Assembly: GCF_029269835.1 (NCBI RefSeq)
Contig: NZ_JARJBB010000003.1
Location: 124,001 to 188,000 of the forward strand
Length of the DNA: 64,000 bases
Reading direction: 5' to 3'
DNA from: Streptomyces tropicalis
GTDB lineage: Bacteria > Actinomycetota > Actinomycetes > Streptomycetales > Streptomycetaceae
Positions 37,718 to 47,491 of this stretch are shown here, in pieces. The position numbers were made by a program, and so were the translations under genes. The notes below the pieces were generated by a model. The model saw only the letters and a program-made list of their open reading frames with translations, did no database searches and was not told the DNA's origin. How positions within the stretch are numbered: the first letter of the stretch is position 1; each line of letters opens with the position of its first letter.

Positions 37718-38641
37718 ATGAAAACGACCGAGACCCCCGCGCCCGTTCCGGCCGAGTCCGGGACACCCGTCGCGAAGATCGACGCCGCGCCCCGCAGGCC
37801 GGTGCGGGGGAGCCGCGAAGGCTCCGTCCTCAACGTCTTCTCGCACGGCATCCTGGTCGTCTGGGCGATCATGGTGGTCATGCCGCTGGTATGGGCGGTG
37901 ATGACGTCCTTCAAGGACGACAGCTCCATCTTCGGCTCGCCCTGGTCGCTCCCGGACCACCTGCACTTCGAGAACTGGGCGCGGGCCTGGACCGACGCCA
38001 ACATGAGCGACTACTTCCTGAACACCGTCCTGGTGGTCGGCGGCTCGCTCGTCGGCACGCTGGTGCTCGGGTCCATGGCGGCCTACGTGCTGGCCCGCTT
38101 CGACTTCCCGGGCAACCGCTTCATCTACTTCCTCTTCATCGGCGGCATGAGCTTCCCGATCATGCTGGCGCTGGTCCCGCTGTTCTACGTCGTGAACAAC
38201 ATGGGGCTGCTCAACACGATCCACGGGCTGATCCTGGTCTACATCGCCTACTCGCTGCCGTTCACGGTGTTCTTCCTGACGGCGTTCTTCCGGACGCTGC
38301 CGACCTCGGTGGCCGAGGCGGCCTTCGTGGACGGGGCCTCGCACACCCGGACCTTCTTCCAGATCATGCTGCCGATGGCGAAGCCCGGACTGATCAGCGT
38401 CGGGATCTTCAACTTCCTCGGCCAGTGGAACCAGTACATGCTGCCGACGGTGCTGAACACCGACCCGGACAAGCACGTCCTCACCCAGGGCCTGGTGCAG
38501 CTGGCGGTCAGCCAGGGCTACAAGGGGGACTGGTCCGGCCTCTTCGCCGGCCTGGTGATGGCCATGCTGCCGGTCCTCGCGGCGTACGTCGTCTTCCAGC
38601 GCCAGGTGGTCCAGGGCCTGACCGCGGGCGCCCTGAAGTAG
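37718..38641 (+). CDS. ngcG: Sugar ABC transporter permease, NgcG-like
   Basis: A 307-residue MalG-type permease. About 35 polar residues precede six transmembrane segments. The EAA loop is VAEAAFVDGASHTRTFFQIM, near residue 200. Start ATG 37718 is 4 bases after the ngcF stop. With NgcF it makes the transport channel; energy probably comes from a shared MsiK-type ATPase encoded elsewhere, which is known for CUT1 systems in Streptomyces. Confidence 0.92.
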   Translation: MKTTETPAPVPAESGTPVAKIDAAPRRPVRGSREGSVLNVFSHGILVVWAIMVVMPLVWAVMTSFKDDSSIFGSPWSLPDHLHFENWARAWTDANMSDYFLNTVLVVGGSLVGTLVLGSMAAYVLARFDFPGNRFIYFLFIGGMSFPIMLALVPLFYVVNNMGLLNTIHGLILVYIAYSLPFTVFFLTAFFRTLPTSVAEAAFVDGASHTRTFFQIMLPMAKPGLISVGIFNFLGQWNQYMLPTVLNTDPDKHVLTQGLVQLAVSQGYKGDWSGLFAGLVMAMLPVLAAYVVFQRQVVQGLTAGALK

Positions 38642-38659
38642 CCTCCCGGACCCCGCTCC

Positions 38660-38693
38660 GAGCGCGCCGCCCCGCTCGCCGGGGGCGGCGCTC
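38660..38693 (+). terminator. Terminator of ngcEFG
   Basis: GAGCGCGCCGCCCC (38660-38673) pairs with GGGGCGGCGCTC (38682-38693) with a 2-base bulge and a short loop, 18 bases after the ngcG stop. Confidence 0.65.
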
Positions 38694-38843
38694 ACGCGCG
38701 GTCACCAGGGCCGTCCGGGTGTGTCCAAGGACCCGGATGCGGTTCAACCTCTTGACGGGAGGCAACCCGAACGGCTCAGCTTAAGGTTCACTAGTTGGAC
38801 ATGAACGGGGCCTCGCCGATGCGGCCCCGCGCAGGAGGTCGTC

Positions 38844-40043
38844 GTGGAGACTCCAGGGTCGCAGTCGTCGCTGCACCGAGCCAACCTGGAGCGGGTGGTA
38901 CGCGCCGTGCGCCTGGCCGGATCCCTCACGCAGGCGGAGATCGCGAGGACCACGGGCCTGTCCGCGGCGACGGTCTCCAACATCGTTCGGGAGCTGAAGG
39001 ACGGGGGAACGGTCCAGGTCACGCCCACTTCCGCGGGCGGCCGCCGGGCCCGCAGCGTCTCCCTCAGCGGGGACGCGGGCATCGTGATCGGAGTCGACTT
39101 CGGGCACACCCACCTGCGGGTGGCGATCGGGAACCTCGCCCACCAGGTGCTGGCCGAGGAGGCCGAGCCGCTGGACGTCGACGCCTCCTCGACCCAGGGC
39201 TTCGACCGGGCGGAGGAGCTGGTCAAACGCCTGATCTCGGCGACCGGGATCGACGCGTCCAAGATCGCCGGCGTCGGCCTCGGCGTGCCCGGGCCGATCG
39301 ACGTCGAGTCGGGGACCCTGGGCTCCACGGCGATCCTGCCGGGCTGGACCGGCATCAAGCCCGCCGAGGAGCTGCAAAGGCGGCTCGGTGTGCCCGTCCA
39401 CGTGGACAACGACGCCAACCTCGGCGCCCTGGGGGAGATGGTCTGGGGCAGCGGCCGGGGGGTGAAGGACCTGGCCTACATCAAGATCGCCAGCGGTGTC
39501 GGCGCGGGCCTGGTCATCAACGGGAAGATCTACCGCGGGCCGGGCGGCACCGCGGGCGAGATCGGGCACATCACGCTCGACGAGTCCGGCCCCGTCTGCC
39601 GCTGCGGCAACCGGGGCTGCCTGGAGACCTTCGCCTCCGCGCGGTACGTCCTTCCACTGCTCCAGCCCGGCCACGGCCCCGACCTCACCATGGAGGACGT
39701 CGTGCGCCTGGCCCGCGAGGGCGATCCGGGCTGCCGCCGGGTGATCGCCGACGTCGGCCGCCACATCGGCAGCGGGGTGGCCAATCTGTGCAACCTGCTC
39801 AACCCCAGCCGGGTGGTCCTCGGCGGCGACCTCGCCGAGGCCGGCGAGCTGGTGCTGGGGCCGATCCGGGAGTCCGTGAGCCGCTACGCCATTCCCAGTG
39901 CCGCCCGTCAACTCTCGGTTCTTCCCGGGGCACTTGGCGGCCGCGCGGAGGTCCTGGGCGCGCTCGCCCTCGCGCTCAGCGAGATGGGGGATTCGACCCT
40001 TTTGGACGGCACGCTGCCCACGGCCGCGCCTGCCTTCACTTAG
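38844..40043 (+). CDS. rok7B7: ROK-family transcriptional regulator Rok7B7
   Basis: A 399-residue ROK repressor. The N-terminal winged helix is SLTQAEIARTTGLSAATVSN (about 27-46). It is followed by a sugar-kinase-like domain with GVDFGHTHLRVAIG, GVPGPID, the ligand motif GEIGH and the zinc motif CRCGNRGCLE. GTG 38844 follows GCAGGAGG. In S. coelicolor the orthologue in this position controls xylFGH and influences carbon catabolite repression and antibiotics (published; recalled). It lies directly upstream of xylF, whose promoter carries a strong dyad. Confidence 0.9.
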   Translation: METPGSQSSLHRANLERVVRAVRLAGSLTQAEIARTTGLSAATVSNIVRELKDGGTVQVTPTSAGGRRARSVSLSGDAGIVIGVDFGHTHLRVAIGNLAHQVLAEEAEPLDVDASSTQGFDRAEELVKRLISATGIDASKIAGVGLGVPGPIDVESGTLGSTAILPGWTGIKPAEELQRRLGVPVHVDNDANLGALGEMVWGSGRGVKDLAYIKIASGVGAGLVINGKIYRGPGGTAGEIGHITLDESGPVCRCGNRGCLETFASARYVLPLLQPGHGPDLTMEDVVRLAREGDPGCRRVIADVGRHIGSGVANLCNLLNPSRVVLGGDLAEAGELVLGPIRESVSRYAIPSAARQLSVLPGALGGRAEVLGALALALSEMGDSTLLDGTLPTAAPAFT

Positions 40044-40049
40044 AGAACG

Positions 40050-40067
40050 GATGGCACCGTTGCCATC
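40050..40067. promoter_or_regulatory. Dyad in the xylF promoter, candidate Rok7B7 operator
   Basis: GATGGCACCGTTGCCATC is a perfect 7-base inverted repeat with a 4-base spacer, starting 7 bases after the rok7B7 stop and about 100 bases before xylF. A TTGACG at 40085-40090 could be the xylF -35, placing the dyad just upstream of the core promoter. Confidence 0.6.
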
Positions 40068-40164
40068 TCGTTAAGGATTTACTTCTTGACGTCGCACGTG
40101 TGGCCGAGTTGACTTCCAGCCACCTCGGCCGCAACGACGCGGCCTCGTCAGGGAGGTTTCTGAA

Positions 40165-41277
40165 GTGAACACGCGTATGCGTCGTGCGGCCTTCGCCGTG
40201 GCCGCCGGTGCCATGGCCGTCTCGCTCGCTGCCTGTGGCAGCGCCAAGGAGTCCGGCAGCGGCTCCAAGCCGTCCTCGGGTGCCAAGAAGGGCGACAACA
40301 TCAAGATCGGTCTGCTCCTCCCGGAGAACCAGACCGCGCGCTACGAGAAGTTCGACCGCCCCTTGATCGAGAAGAAGGTCGGGGAGCTCACGCACGGCAA
40401 GGGCCAGGTCGTCTACGCCAACGCGAAGCAGGACGCCAGCCAGCAGAACCAGCAGGTCGACACCATGATCACCAACAAGGTGGACGTGCTGATCGTCGAC
40501 GCCGTGGACGCCGCCGCCATCAAGAACTCGGTGCAGAAGGCCAAGCAGGCGGGCATCCCGGTCGTCGCGTACGACCGCCTGGCCCAGGGCCCGATCGACG
40601 CCTACACCTCCTTCGACAACGTGACCGTCGGCAAGACCCAGGGCGATGCGCTGCTGAAGGCCCTCGGCTCCAAGGCCAAGTCCGGCAAGATCGTCATGAT
40701 GAACGGTTCCTCCACGGACCCGAACGCCGCGCAGTTCAAGCAGGGCGCCCACTCCGTCCTCGACGGCAAGGTGAACATCGGCAAGGAGTACGACACCAAG
40801 GAGTGGAAGCCGGAGAACGCCAACTCCAACATGGAGGGCGCCATCTCGGCCCTCGGCAAGGACAAGATCGTCGGCGTCTACTCCGCCAACGACGGCATGG
40901 CCGGCGGCATCATCACCGCCCTCAAGGCGGCCGGCATCTCCAACATCCCGGTCACCGGCCAGGACGCCGAGCTCGCGGGTGTGCAGCGCATCGTCGCCGG
41001 TGAGCAGTACATGAGCGTCTACAAGCCGTACGCCCCCGAGGCCGACGCCGCCGCCGAGATGGCCGTCGCGCTCGCCCAGGGCAAGTCGCTCGACTCGGTC
41101 GCCAAGGACAAGGTCGACAGCGGCGCCACCAAGGGCATCCCCTCCGTCCTCGTCCCGGTCACCTCGCTGACCAAGGACAACATCAAGGACACTGTCATCA
41201 AGGACGGCGTCTACACGGTCGGCGACATCTGCACGGCCCAGTACAAGAAGGCCTGCGACAAGATCGGCCTGAAGTAA
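40165..41277 (+). CDS. xylF: Xylose ABC transporter binding lipoprotein
   Basis: A 370-residue type-I periplasmic-binding protein of the xylose/ribose class. Signal peptide with lipobox (AVSLAACGS, Cys about 24), then a Ser/Gly/Lys linker and the fold: NIKIGLLLPENQTARYEKFD, VDVLIVDAVDAAAIKNSV, VYSANDGMAGGIITALKAAG and PVTGQDAELAGVQRIVAGEQ. GTG 40165 follows GGGAGG at 40151. It heads xylFGH and sits downstream of the ROK gene. Regulation by Rok7B7 and induction by xylose are expected from S. coelicolor. Confidence 0.94.
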   Translation: MNTRMRRAAFAVAAGAMAVSLAACGSAKESGSGSKPSSGAKKGDNIKIGLLLPENQTARYEKFDRPLIEKKVGELTHGKGQVVYANAKQDASQQNQQVDTMITNKVDVLIVDAVDAAAIKNSVQKAKQAGIPVVAYDRLAQGPIDAYTSFDNVTVGKTQGDALLKALGSKAKSGKIVMMNGSSTDPNAAQFKQGAHSVLDGKVNIGKEYDTKEWKPENANSNMEGAISALGKDKIVGVYSANDGMAGGIITALKAAGISNIPVTGQDAELAGVQRIVAGEQYMSVYKPYAPEADAAAEMAVALAQGKSLDSVAKDKVDSGATKGIPSVLVPVTSLTKDNIKDTVIKDGVYTVGDICTAQYKKACDKIGLK

Positions 41278-41303
41278 CGAACCGCACGCGTCCGCCCGCC
41301 GGG

Positions 41304-41334
41304 GGGGTGGTTCCCCCTCCCGGTGAACCACCCC
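41304..41334 (+). terminator. Intra-operon hairpin between xylF and xylG
   Basis: GGGGTGGTTC (41304-41313) pairs perfectly with GAACCACCCC (41325-41334) over an 11-base loop in the 199-base xylF-xylG gap. It probably stabilises or partly terminates xylF mRNA, giving excess binding protein over transporter. Confidence 0.6.
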
Positions 41335-41476
41335 GGTACGGCGGCGCATCCCGTCCCCTCCGGCGCCCCGCGCCCGCACAGCCCCCGGGCTCGGCCGCGG
41401 CGCCGGACGGGACTTCCCCAGCCCCAGTCTTCTGCACAACCTCCCGCCGGGTCAGGCGGCGAAGGAGATGGTTCAC

Positions 41477-42259
41477 GTGTCCGCTACGCCCGTGCTGGCG
41501 TTGCGCGGGGTCTCCAAGCGGTTCGGTGCCGTCCAGGCGCTCACCGACGTAGAGCTTGAGGTCCACGCCGGTGAGGTGGTCGCCCTGGTGGGCGACAACG
41601 GCGCCGGAAAGTCCACGCTGGTCAAGACGATCGCCGGCGTGCACCCCATCGATGAGGGCGTCATCGAGTGGGACGGCAGGTCCGTCCAGATCAACAAGCC
41701 GCACGACGCCCAGAACCTGGGCATCGCGACCGTCTACCAGGACCTCGCGCTGTGCGACAACATCGACGTCGTCGGCAACCTCTACCTCGGCCGCGAGCTG
41801 CGCCGCCGCGGTGTGCTGGACGAGGTCGAGATGGAACGGCGCTCCCGCGAGCTGCTGGACCAGCTGTCCATCCGCATCCCCAGCGTCCGGATCCCGATCG
41901 CCTCGCTCTCCGGCGGTCAGCGCCAGGTCGTGGCCATCGCCCGCTCCATGCTCGGCGAGCCCAAGCTGGTGATCCTCGACGAGCCCACCGCCGCCCTCGG
42001 CGTCGAGCAGACCGCGCAGGTCCTCGACCTGGTCGAGCGGCTGCGCGAGCGCGGCCACGCGGTGATCCTCATCAGCCACAACATGGCCGACGTCAAGGCC
42101 GTCGCCGACAAGGTGGCGGTGCTGCGGCTGGGCCGCAACAACGGCGTCTTCGAGGTCAAGTCGACCTCGCAGGAAGAGATCATCTCCGCCATCACCGGCG
42201 CCACGGACAATGCCGTGACCCGTCGTGCGGCGCGCACCAATGGGGAGATCAAGAAGTGA
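41477..42259 (+). CDS. xylG: Xylose ABC transporter ATP-binding protein (single NBD)
   Basis: A 260-residue ATPase with Walker A GDNGAGKST, signature LSGGQRQ, Walker B LVILDEPTAALG and H-loop ISHNM. GTG 41477 is preferred because GGAG ends 9 bases upstream; ATG 41468 abuts that site. It has one nucleotide-binding domain, whereas E. coli XylG has two in tandem (about 510 residues), so it should act as a homodimer. It overlaps xylH by 4 bases. Confidence 0.92.
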   Translation: MSATPVLALRGVSKRFGAVQALTDVELEVHAGEVVALVGDNGAGKSTLVKTIAGVHPIDEGVIEWDGRSVQINKPHDAQNLGIATVYQDLALCDNIDVVGNLYLGRELRRRGVLDEVEMERRSRELLDQLSIRIPSVRIPIASLSGGQRQVVAIARSMLGEPKLVILDEPTAALGVEQTAQVLDLVERLRERGHAVILISHNMADVKAVADKVAVLRLGRNNGVFEVKSTSQEEIISAITGATDNAVTRRAARTNGEIKK

Positions 42260-43548
42260 GCATCGACAAGACCTCCACGCCCCCCGGCGACCAGGTGGTG
42301 GAGAACCCCGAGGCGGCCCGCGGCTCCGACGTGGCCGTCGACCCCCGCCTGCTGGTGCGCGAACAGGGCTTCGCGGGCTACCTGACCGAGTTCAAGCGGA
42401 AGATGAAGGCCGGTGACCTCGGCTCCCTGCCGGTCGTCGTCGGTCTGGTGGTCATCTGGATCATCTTCCAGAGCCTGAACTCCAACTTCCTGACCGCGGG
42501 CAACCTGTCCGACATCTCCGTCGCCATGGTCGGCACGGGCATGATCGCCGTCGGCATCGTGTTCGTCCTGCTGCTCGGCGAGATCGACCTGTCGGTCGGC
42601 TCGGTCTCCGGTGTCGCGGGCGCCACGTTCGCGGTGCTGAACGTGACCAACGGCATGAACGAGATCCTGGCCTTCGTGCTGGCGATCCTCACCGGTGCCG
42701 TGGCGGGCGCCCTGCACGGCTTCTTCTTCGCGAGGGTCGGCGTGCCGGCGTTCGCGGTCACCCTGGCCGGCCTGCTGTTCTGGAACGGCCTGATGCTCAA
42801 GATCCTGGGCGACAACGGCACGATCAACCTGAACCAGGACGGCCTCGTCGCCAACCTGACCAGCTACTACTTCTCCGACGTGGCCGCCGCCTACGGGCTC
42901 GCCATCGCGGTGACGGTGCTGTTCTTCCTCAGCTCGTTCTTCGCCAACCGGCGCCGCGAGGCGGCCGGCGTGCCGTCCAGGCCGCTGAGCGAAACCATCC
43001 TGCGCACGGCGCTGCTGGCCGTCGTCGCCTTCGCCGCGGCGATCGTCTTCAACCAGTACAAGGGCCTGCCCCTGGCGGTCGTGGTCTTCGTCGGCGTGCT
43101 GTTCCTCACCGACTTCGTACTGCGCCGCACCTCCTACGGCCGCAAGATCTTCGCCCTCGGCGGCAGCGTCGAGGCCTCCCGGCGTGCGGGCATCAACGTG
43201 GAGCTGGTCCGGATCTCGGTCTTCGCGATCTCCGGCACCTTCGCCGCGGTCGGCGGCCTCTTCATCGCCTCCAAGATCGCCTCGGCCAACCAGGGCGCCG
43301 GCGGCGGCGACCTGCTGATGAACGCGATCGCGGCGGCCGTGATCGGCGGCACGTCCCTGTTCGGCGGCCGCGGCCGCACCTGGAACGCGCTCCTCGGCGT
43401 GCTGGTGATCGTCTCGATCCAGTACGGCCTCGCCCTGGAGGGCATCGCCTCCCCGGTCCAGTACATGATCACCGGTGGCGTGCTGCTGGCGACCGTCGTC
43501 ATCGACGCCGTCACCCGCAGGACGCAGAAGACGGCCGGCCGCGCCTAG
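42256..43548 (+). CDS. xylH: Xylose ABC transporter permease
   Basis: A 430-residue CUT2-type permease with about 10 transmembrane segments. An N-terminal extension of some 60 polar residues comes first, then VVVGLVVIWIIFQSLNSNFL, the conserved LLGEIDLSVGSVSGVAGA and LGGSVEASRRAGINV, and AAAVIGGTSLFGGRGR near the C-terminus. GTG 42256 overlaps the xylG stop. Two hairpins terminate the operon. Confidence 0.93.
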   Translation: MSIDKTSTPPGDQVVENPEAARGSDVAVDPRLLVREQGFAGYLTEFKRKMKAGDLGSLPVVVGLVVIWIIFQSLNSNFLTAGNLSDISVAMVGTGMIAVGIVFVLLLGEIDLSVGSVSGVAGATFAVLNVTNGMNEILAFVLAILTGAVAGALHGFFFARVGVPAFAVTLAGLLFWNGLMLKILGDNGTINLNQDGLVANLTSYYFSDVAAAYGLAIAVTVLFFLSSFFANRRREAAGVPSRPLSETILRTALLAVVAFAAAIVFNQYKGLPLAVVVFVGVLFLTDFVLRRTSYGRKIFALGGSVEASRRAGINVELVRISVFAISGTFAAVGGLFIASKIASANQGAGGGDLLMNAIAAAVIGGTSLFGGRGRTWNALLGVLVIVSIQYGLALEGIASPVQYMITGGVLLATVVIDAVTRRTQKTAGRA

Positions 43549-43559
43549 CCGCCCGTCCC

Positions 43560-43623
43560 CGGCACCGAACCGGTGCCGCACGCCGCCCGGCCCCGTGCCC
43601 GGCACCTCCACGGTGCCGGGCAC
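43560..43623 (+). terminator. Tandem hairpins ending xylFGH
   Basis: CGGCACCG/CGGTGCCG (43560-43578) is followed by GTGCCCGGCACC (43595-43606) paired perfectly with GGTGCCGGGCAC (43612-43623). Confidence 0.8.
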
Positions 43624-43802
43624 CGGCGTGTGCCGGGGGTCCTTCACGTCACGCACACATTCATGTCATAGGAATGGATTCCGCTGGGTACGTCCGTTCG
43701 CGTGACCTACGACCCACCGCCCGGACACAGGCCGCCCGGGCGGAACATTAGACTCGACAAGCCCGGCAACAGCTCGATCAGCTCAACTGCAAGGAGGCAC
43801 GG

Positions 43803-45752
43803 GTGCCGCTGCTGACCCGCATCACGGGACCGCGCGATCTGGACCGGCTCAGCCTGGAGGAGCTGGACCAGCTGGCAGGCGAGATTCGGACGTTCCTCGT
43901 CGACGCGGTCTCCAAGACCGGCGGCCACCTCGGCCCCAACCTCGGTGTGGTGGAGCTGACCATCGCCCTGCACCGGGTCTTCCACTCGCCCCAGGACAAG
44001 GTGCTGTGGGACACCGGCCACCAGTCCTACGTGCACAAGCTGCTCACCGGGCGCCGCGACTTCTCCCGCCTGAAGATGAAGGGCGGCCTGTCCGGCTACC
44101 CCTCGCAGGCCGAGTCCGAGCACGACGTCATCGAGAACAGCCACGCCTCCACGGTCCTCGGCTGGGCGGACGGCATCGCCAAGGCCAACCAGCAGCTCGA
44201 GCGGGACCACCACGTCGTCGCCGTGATCGGCGACGGCGCGCTGACCGGCGGCATGGCCTGGGAGGCGCTGAACAACATCGCCGACGCCAAGGACCGCCCC
44301 CTGGTGATCGTCGTCAACGACAACGAGCGGTCGTACGCGCCCACCATCGGCGGCCTCGCCAACCACCTCGCGACCCTGCGCACCACCGACGGCTACGAGC
44401 GCTTCCTGGCCCGCACCAAGGACCTGCTGGAGCGCACCCCGGTCGTCGGCCGGCCGCTGTACGACACCCTGCACGGCGCCAAGAAGGGGCTGAAGGACTT
44501 CATCGCCCCGCAGGGCATGTTCGAGGACCTCGGCCTGAAGTACGTCGGCCCGATCGACGGCCACGACATCGAGGCCCTGGAGTCGGCGTTGGCCCGCGCC
44601 AAGCGCTTCGGCGGCCCGGTCATCGTGCACTGCCTCACCGAGAAGGGCCGCGGCTACCAGCCCGCCCTCCAGGACGAGGCCGACCGCTTCCACGCCGTCG
44701 GCAAGATCCACCCCGACACGGGCCTGCCCATCGCCACCTCCGGCGCCGACTGGACCTCCGTCTTCGGCGACGAGATGGTCGCGCTCGGCAAGGAGCGCAA
44801 GGACATCGTCGCCATCACGGCCGCCATGCTCCAGCCGGTGGGCCTGGACCGCTTCGCCAAGGCCTTCCCGGACCGGGTCTACGACGTCGGCATCGCCGAG
44901 CAGCACGGCGCGGTCTCCGCGGCGGGCCTCGCCCACGGCGGGGTGCACCCCGTCTTCGCGGTGTACGCCACCTTCCTCAACCGCGCCTTCGACCAGGTCC
45001 TGATGGACGTGGCGCTGCACAAGTGCGGGGTCACCTTCGTCCTGGACCGGGCCGGCATCACCGGCACCGACGGCGCCTCCCACAACGGCATGTGGGACAT
45101 GTCGATCCTCCAGGTCGTCCCGGGCCTGCGCCTGGCCGCCCCGCGCGACGCCGACCAGGTCCGCGCCCAGCTGCGCGAGGCCGTCGAGGTCGACGACGCG
45201 CCGACCGTGGTCCGCTTCTCCAAGGGTGCCGTGGGCCCCGCCGTGCCCGCCGTGGGCCGGGTGGGCGGCATGGACGTGCTGCGGGAGCCGGGCACCGGCA
45301 CCCCGGACGTCCTCCTCGTCTCCGTCGGCGCGCTCGCCCCGATGTGCCTGGAGATCGCCGGCCTGCTCGACCGGCAGGGCATCTCCACCACGGTCGTCGA
45401 CCCGCGCTGGGTCAAGCCCGTCGACGAGGCGATGGCGCCGCTGGCCGCCCGCCACCGCGTGGTCGTCACCGTCGAGGACAACTCCCGGGTCGGCGGCGTC
45501 GGCTCCGCGATCGCGCAGGCGCTGCGGGACGCGGGCGTGGACGTGCCGCTGCGCGACTTCGGCATCCCCCCGCGCTTCCTCGACCACGCCTCGCGCGCCG
45601 AGGTCATGGCGGAGATCGGGCTCACCGCGCCCGACATCGCCCGCCAGGTGACCGGGCTGGTCGCCAAGCTGGACGGCCAGACCGACACCCGGCCCCGGCC
45701 GAGCGAGGAGGCCGCCGCCGAGGCCGACGCGGTGCGCTCCGCACGCGACTGA
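43803..45752 (+). CDS. dxs: 1-deoxy-D-xylulose-5-phosphate synthase
   Basis: A 649-residue thiamine-diphosphate enzyme that condenses pyruvate and glyceraldehyde 3-phosphate, the first step of the MEP isoprenoid pathway. Visible motifs: [17 protein letters not shown], the TPP/metal motif [36 protein letters not shown] and the C-terminal [15 protein letters not shown]. Length is standard. GTG 43803 follows AAGGAGGCACGG. An A+T-richer stretch with a possible TTAGAC -10 lies near 43749. Monocistronic. Confidence 0.97.
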   Translation: MPLLTRITGPRDLDRLSLEELDQLAGEIRTFLVDAVSKTGGHLGPNLGVVELTIALHRVFHSPQDKVLWDTGHQSYVHKLLTGRRDFSRLKMKGGLSGYPSQAESEHDVIENSHASTVLGWADGIAKANQQLERDHHVVAVIGDGALTGGMAWEALNNIADAKDRPLVIVVNDNERSYAPTIGGLANHLATLRTTDGYERFLARTKDLLERTPVVGRPLYDTLHGAKKGLKDFIAPQGMFEDLGLKYVGPIDGHDIEALESALARAKRFGGPVIVHCLTEKGRGYQPALQDEADRFHAVGKIHPDTGLPIATSGADWTSVFGDEMVALGKERKDIVAITAAMLQPVGLDRFAKAFPDRVYDVGIAEQHGAVSAAGLAHGGVHPVFAVYATFLNRAFDQVLMDVALHKCGVTFVLDRAGITGTDGASHNGMWDMSILQVVPGLRLAAPRDADQVRAQLREAVEVDDAPTVVRFSKGAVGPAVPAVGRVGGMDVLREPGTGTPDVLLVSVGALAPMCLEIAGLLDRQGISTTVVDPRWVKPVDEAMAPLAARHRVVVTVEDNSRVGGVGSAIAQALRDAGVDVPLRDFGIPPRFLDHASRAEVMAEIGLTAPDIARQVTGLVAKLDGQTDTRPRPSEEAAAEADAVRSARD

Positions 45753-45778
45753 CGGCACGGCTCCCCGCGGGATCCATC

Positions 45779-45819
45779 GGGCCGGTTCCGCCACCCCGTA
45801 CAGGTGGCGGAACCGGCCC
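45779..45819 (+). terminator. dxs terminator
   Basis: GGGCCGGTTCCGCCACC (45779-45795) and GGTGGCGGAACCGGCCC (45803-45819) form a perfect 17-base stem with a 7-base loop. Confidence 0.9.
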
Positions 45820-45865
45820 GTCTGCGTGAACATGCCCGTGCCGGGGCATACGGAGTCCCAGCCCT

Positions 45866-45880
45866 CTCGATCATGTCGAG
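45866..45880. promoter_or_regulatory. CTCGA-TCATG-TCGAG dyad upstream of the second permease
   Basis: A 5-base inverted repeat with a 5-base spacer, 27 bases before the permease start. It resembles loosely the ATCTCG-N4-CGAGAT dyad near acnA but lacks its outer bases. Weak candidate operator. Confidence 0.35.
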
Positions 45881-45906
45881 GACGACGAATGTGGGAGGTT
45901 AGGCCC

Positions 45907-47439
45907 GTGGGCAGCGCGCTCTTCCGGACGAAGAACATCGAGCAGTCGATCGAGGACACCGAGGCACCAGAGCACGCGCTCAAGAAGTCCCTGTCCGCCC
46001 TCGATCTCACCGTGTTCGGCGTCGGGGTCATCATCGGCACCGGCATCTTCGTCCTCACCGGCAAGGTGGCCAAGGAGAACGCGGGTCCCGCGGTCGCCCT
46101 GGCCTTCGTCGCGGCGGGCGTGGTGTGCGCCCTCGCCGCGCTGTGCTACGCGGAGTTCGCCTCCACCGTCCCGGTCGCCGGGTCCGCGTACACCTTCTCG
46201 TACGCCTCGCTGGGCGAGCTGCCCGCCTGGATCATCGGCTGGGACCTGGTCCTGGAGTTCGCGCTCGGCACGGCGGTGGTGGCGGTCGGCTGGTCGGGAT
46301 ACATCCGCTCCCTCCTCGACAACGCCGGCTGGCACCTGCCCGACTACCTGTCGAGCCGGGAGGGCGCCTCGGGCTTCGGCTTCGACATCCTGGCGGCCGC
46401 GCTGGTGCTGGTGCTCACCTGCATCCTCGTGGTCGGGATGAAGCTCTCCGCGCGGGTCACCTCGATCGTCGTCGCCATCAAGGTGTTCGTGGTCCTGCTC
46501 GTCATCGTCGCGGGCTCCTTCTTCATCACCAGCAGCAACTACAAGCCCTTCGTGCCGCCGACGCAGCCGCAGCCCGCGGAGGGCAGCCTGCACGCCCCGC
46601 TGATCCAGCTGCTGTTCGGCTGGGCGCCCGCCAACTACGGCGTGATGGGCATCTTCACCGCCGCCTCGGTCGTCTTCTTCGCCTTCATCGGCTTCGACAT
46701 CGTCGCCACCGCCGCCGAGGAGACCCGCAACCCGCAGCGGGACATGCCCCGCGGCATCCTCGGCTCGCTGCTCATCTGCACCGTCCTGTACGTGGCGGTG
46801 TCCGTCGTGGTGACGGGCATGCAGCACTACAAGAGCCTGTCCGTGGACGCGCCGCTCGCCGACGCGTTCAAGGCCGTCGGGCACCCCTTCTACGCGGGTG
46901 TGATCAGCTTCGGCGCCGCCATCGGCCTCACCTCGGTGTGCATGATCCTGCTGCTCGGCCAGACCCGGGTGTTCTTCGCGATGAGCCGCGACGGGCTGCT
47001 GCCGCGCTTCTTCTCCCGGGTGCACCCGCGCTTCCGGACGCCGCACCGGCCCACCATCCTGCTCGGTGTGATCATCGCGATCATCGCGGGCTTCACCAGC
47101 CTGAGCGAGCTGGCGGAGCTGGTGAACATCGGCACGCTGTTCGCCTTCATCGTGGTCGCGGTCAGCGTCATCATCCTCCGCAGGACGCGCCCGGACCTGC
47201 ACCGCGCGTTCCGCACCCCCTGGGTGCCGGTGGTCCCGGTCCTGTCGGTGTGCGCCTCGCTGTGGCTGATGCTGAACCTGCCCGCGGAGACCTGGCTCCG
47301 GTTCGCGGTCTGGATGGTGATCGGCTTCGTCGTCTACTTCTTCTACGGCCGCACCCACAGCCGGCTCGCCCGGGGCGAGAGCCTCGGGAGCGGCGGGGCG
47401 TCCGCGGGCACCGGAGCCGGCGCGGGCCCGGCGTCGTAG
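45907..47439 (+). CDS. APC-superfamily amino-acid permease (CAT-like)
   Basis: A 510-residue permease with about 12 transmembrane segments. Motifs: GVGVIIGTGIFVLTGKVAKE, AYTFSYASLGELPAWIIGWDLVLE split over helices 3-4, FIGFDIVATAAEETRNPQRD and LGQTRVFFAMSRDGLLPRFF. These place it in the cationic amino-acid transporter branch, like the permease at 12553 but not identical. GTG 45907 (VGSALFRTKN) follows GGGAGGTT at the right spacing. The C-terminus is Gly/Ala-rich. Single gene; substrate unknown. Confidence 0.9.
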   Translation: MGSALFRTKNIEQSIEDTEAPEHALKKSLSALDLTVFGVGVIIGTGIFVLTGKVAKENAGPAVALAFVAAGVVCALAALCYAEFASTVPVAGSAYTFSYASLGELPAWIIGWDLVLEFALGTAVVAVGWSGYIRSLLDNAGWHLPDYLSSREGASGFGFDILAAALVLVLTCILVVGMKLSARVTSIVVAIKVFVVLLVIVAGSFFITSSNYKPFVPPTQPQPAEGSLHAPLIQLLFGWAPANYGVMGIFTAASVVFFAFIGFDIVATAAEETRNPQRDMPRGILGSLLICTVLYVAVSVVVTGMQHYKSLSVDAPLADAFKAVGHPFYAGVISFGAAIGLTSVCMILLLGQTRVFFAMSRDGLLPRFFSRVHPRFRTPHRPTILLGVIIAIIAGFTSLSELAELVNIGTLFAFIVVAVSVIILRRTRPDLHRAFRTPWVPVVPVLSVCASLWLMLNLPAETWLRFAVWMVIGFVVYFFYGRTHSRLARGESLGSGGASAGTGAGAGPAS

Positions 47440-47457
47440 CCGCCTCCTGACCCCGGT

Positions 47458-47491
47458 GGGCCGGGCCGCGGAACCGACCGCGGCCCGGCCC
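47458..47491. terminator. Convergent terminator
   Basis: GGGCCGGGCCGCGG (47458-47471) and CCGCGGCCCGGCCC (47478-47491) pair perfectly around a 6-base loop between the permease and the NYN-domain gene. Confidence 0.8.

Noticed and set aside
45866..45880. CTCGA-N5-TCGAG as a third member of the ATCTCR-N4-YGAGAT motif
   Set aside because: Spacer length and outer bases differ; listed only as a weak dyad.
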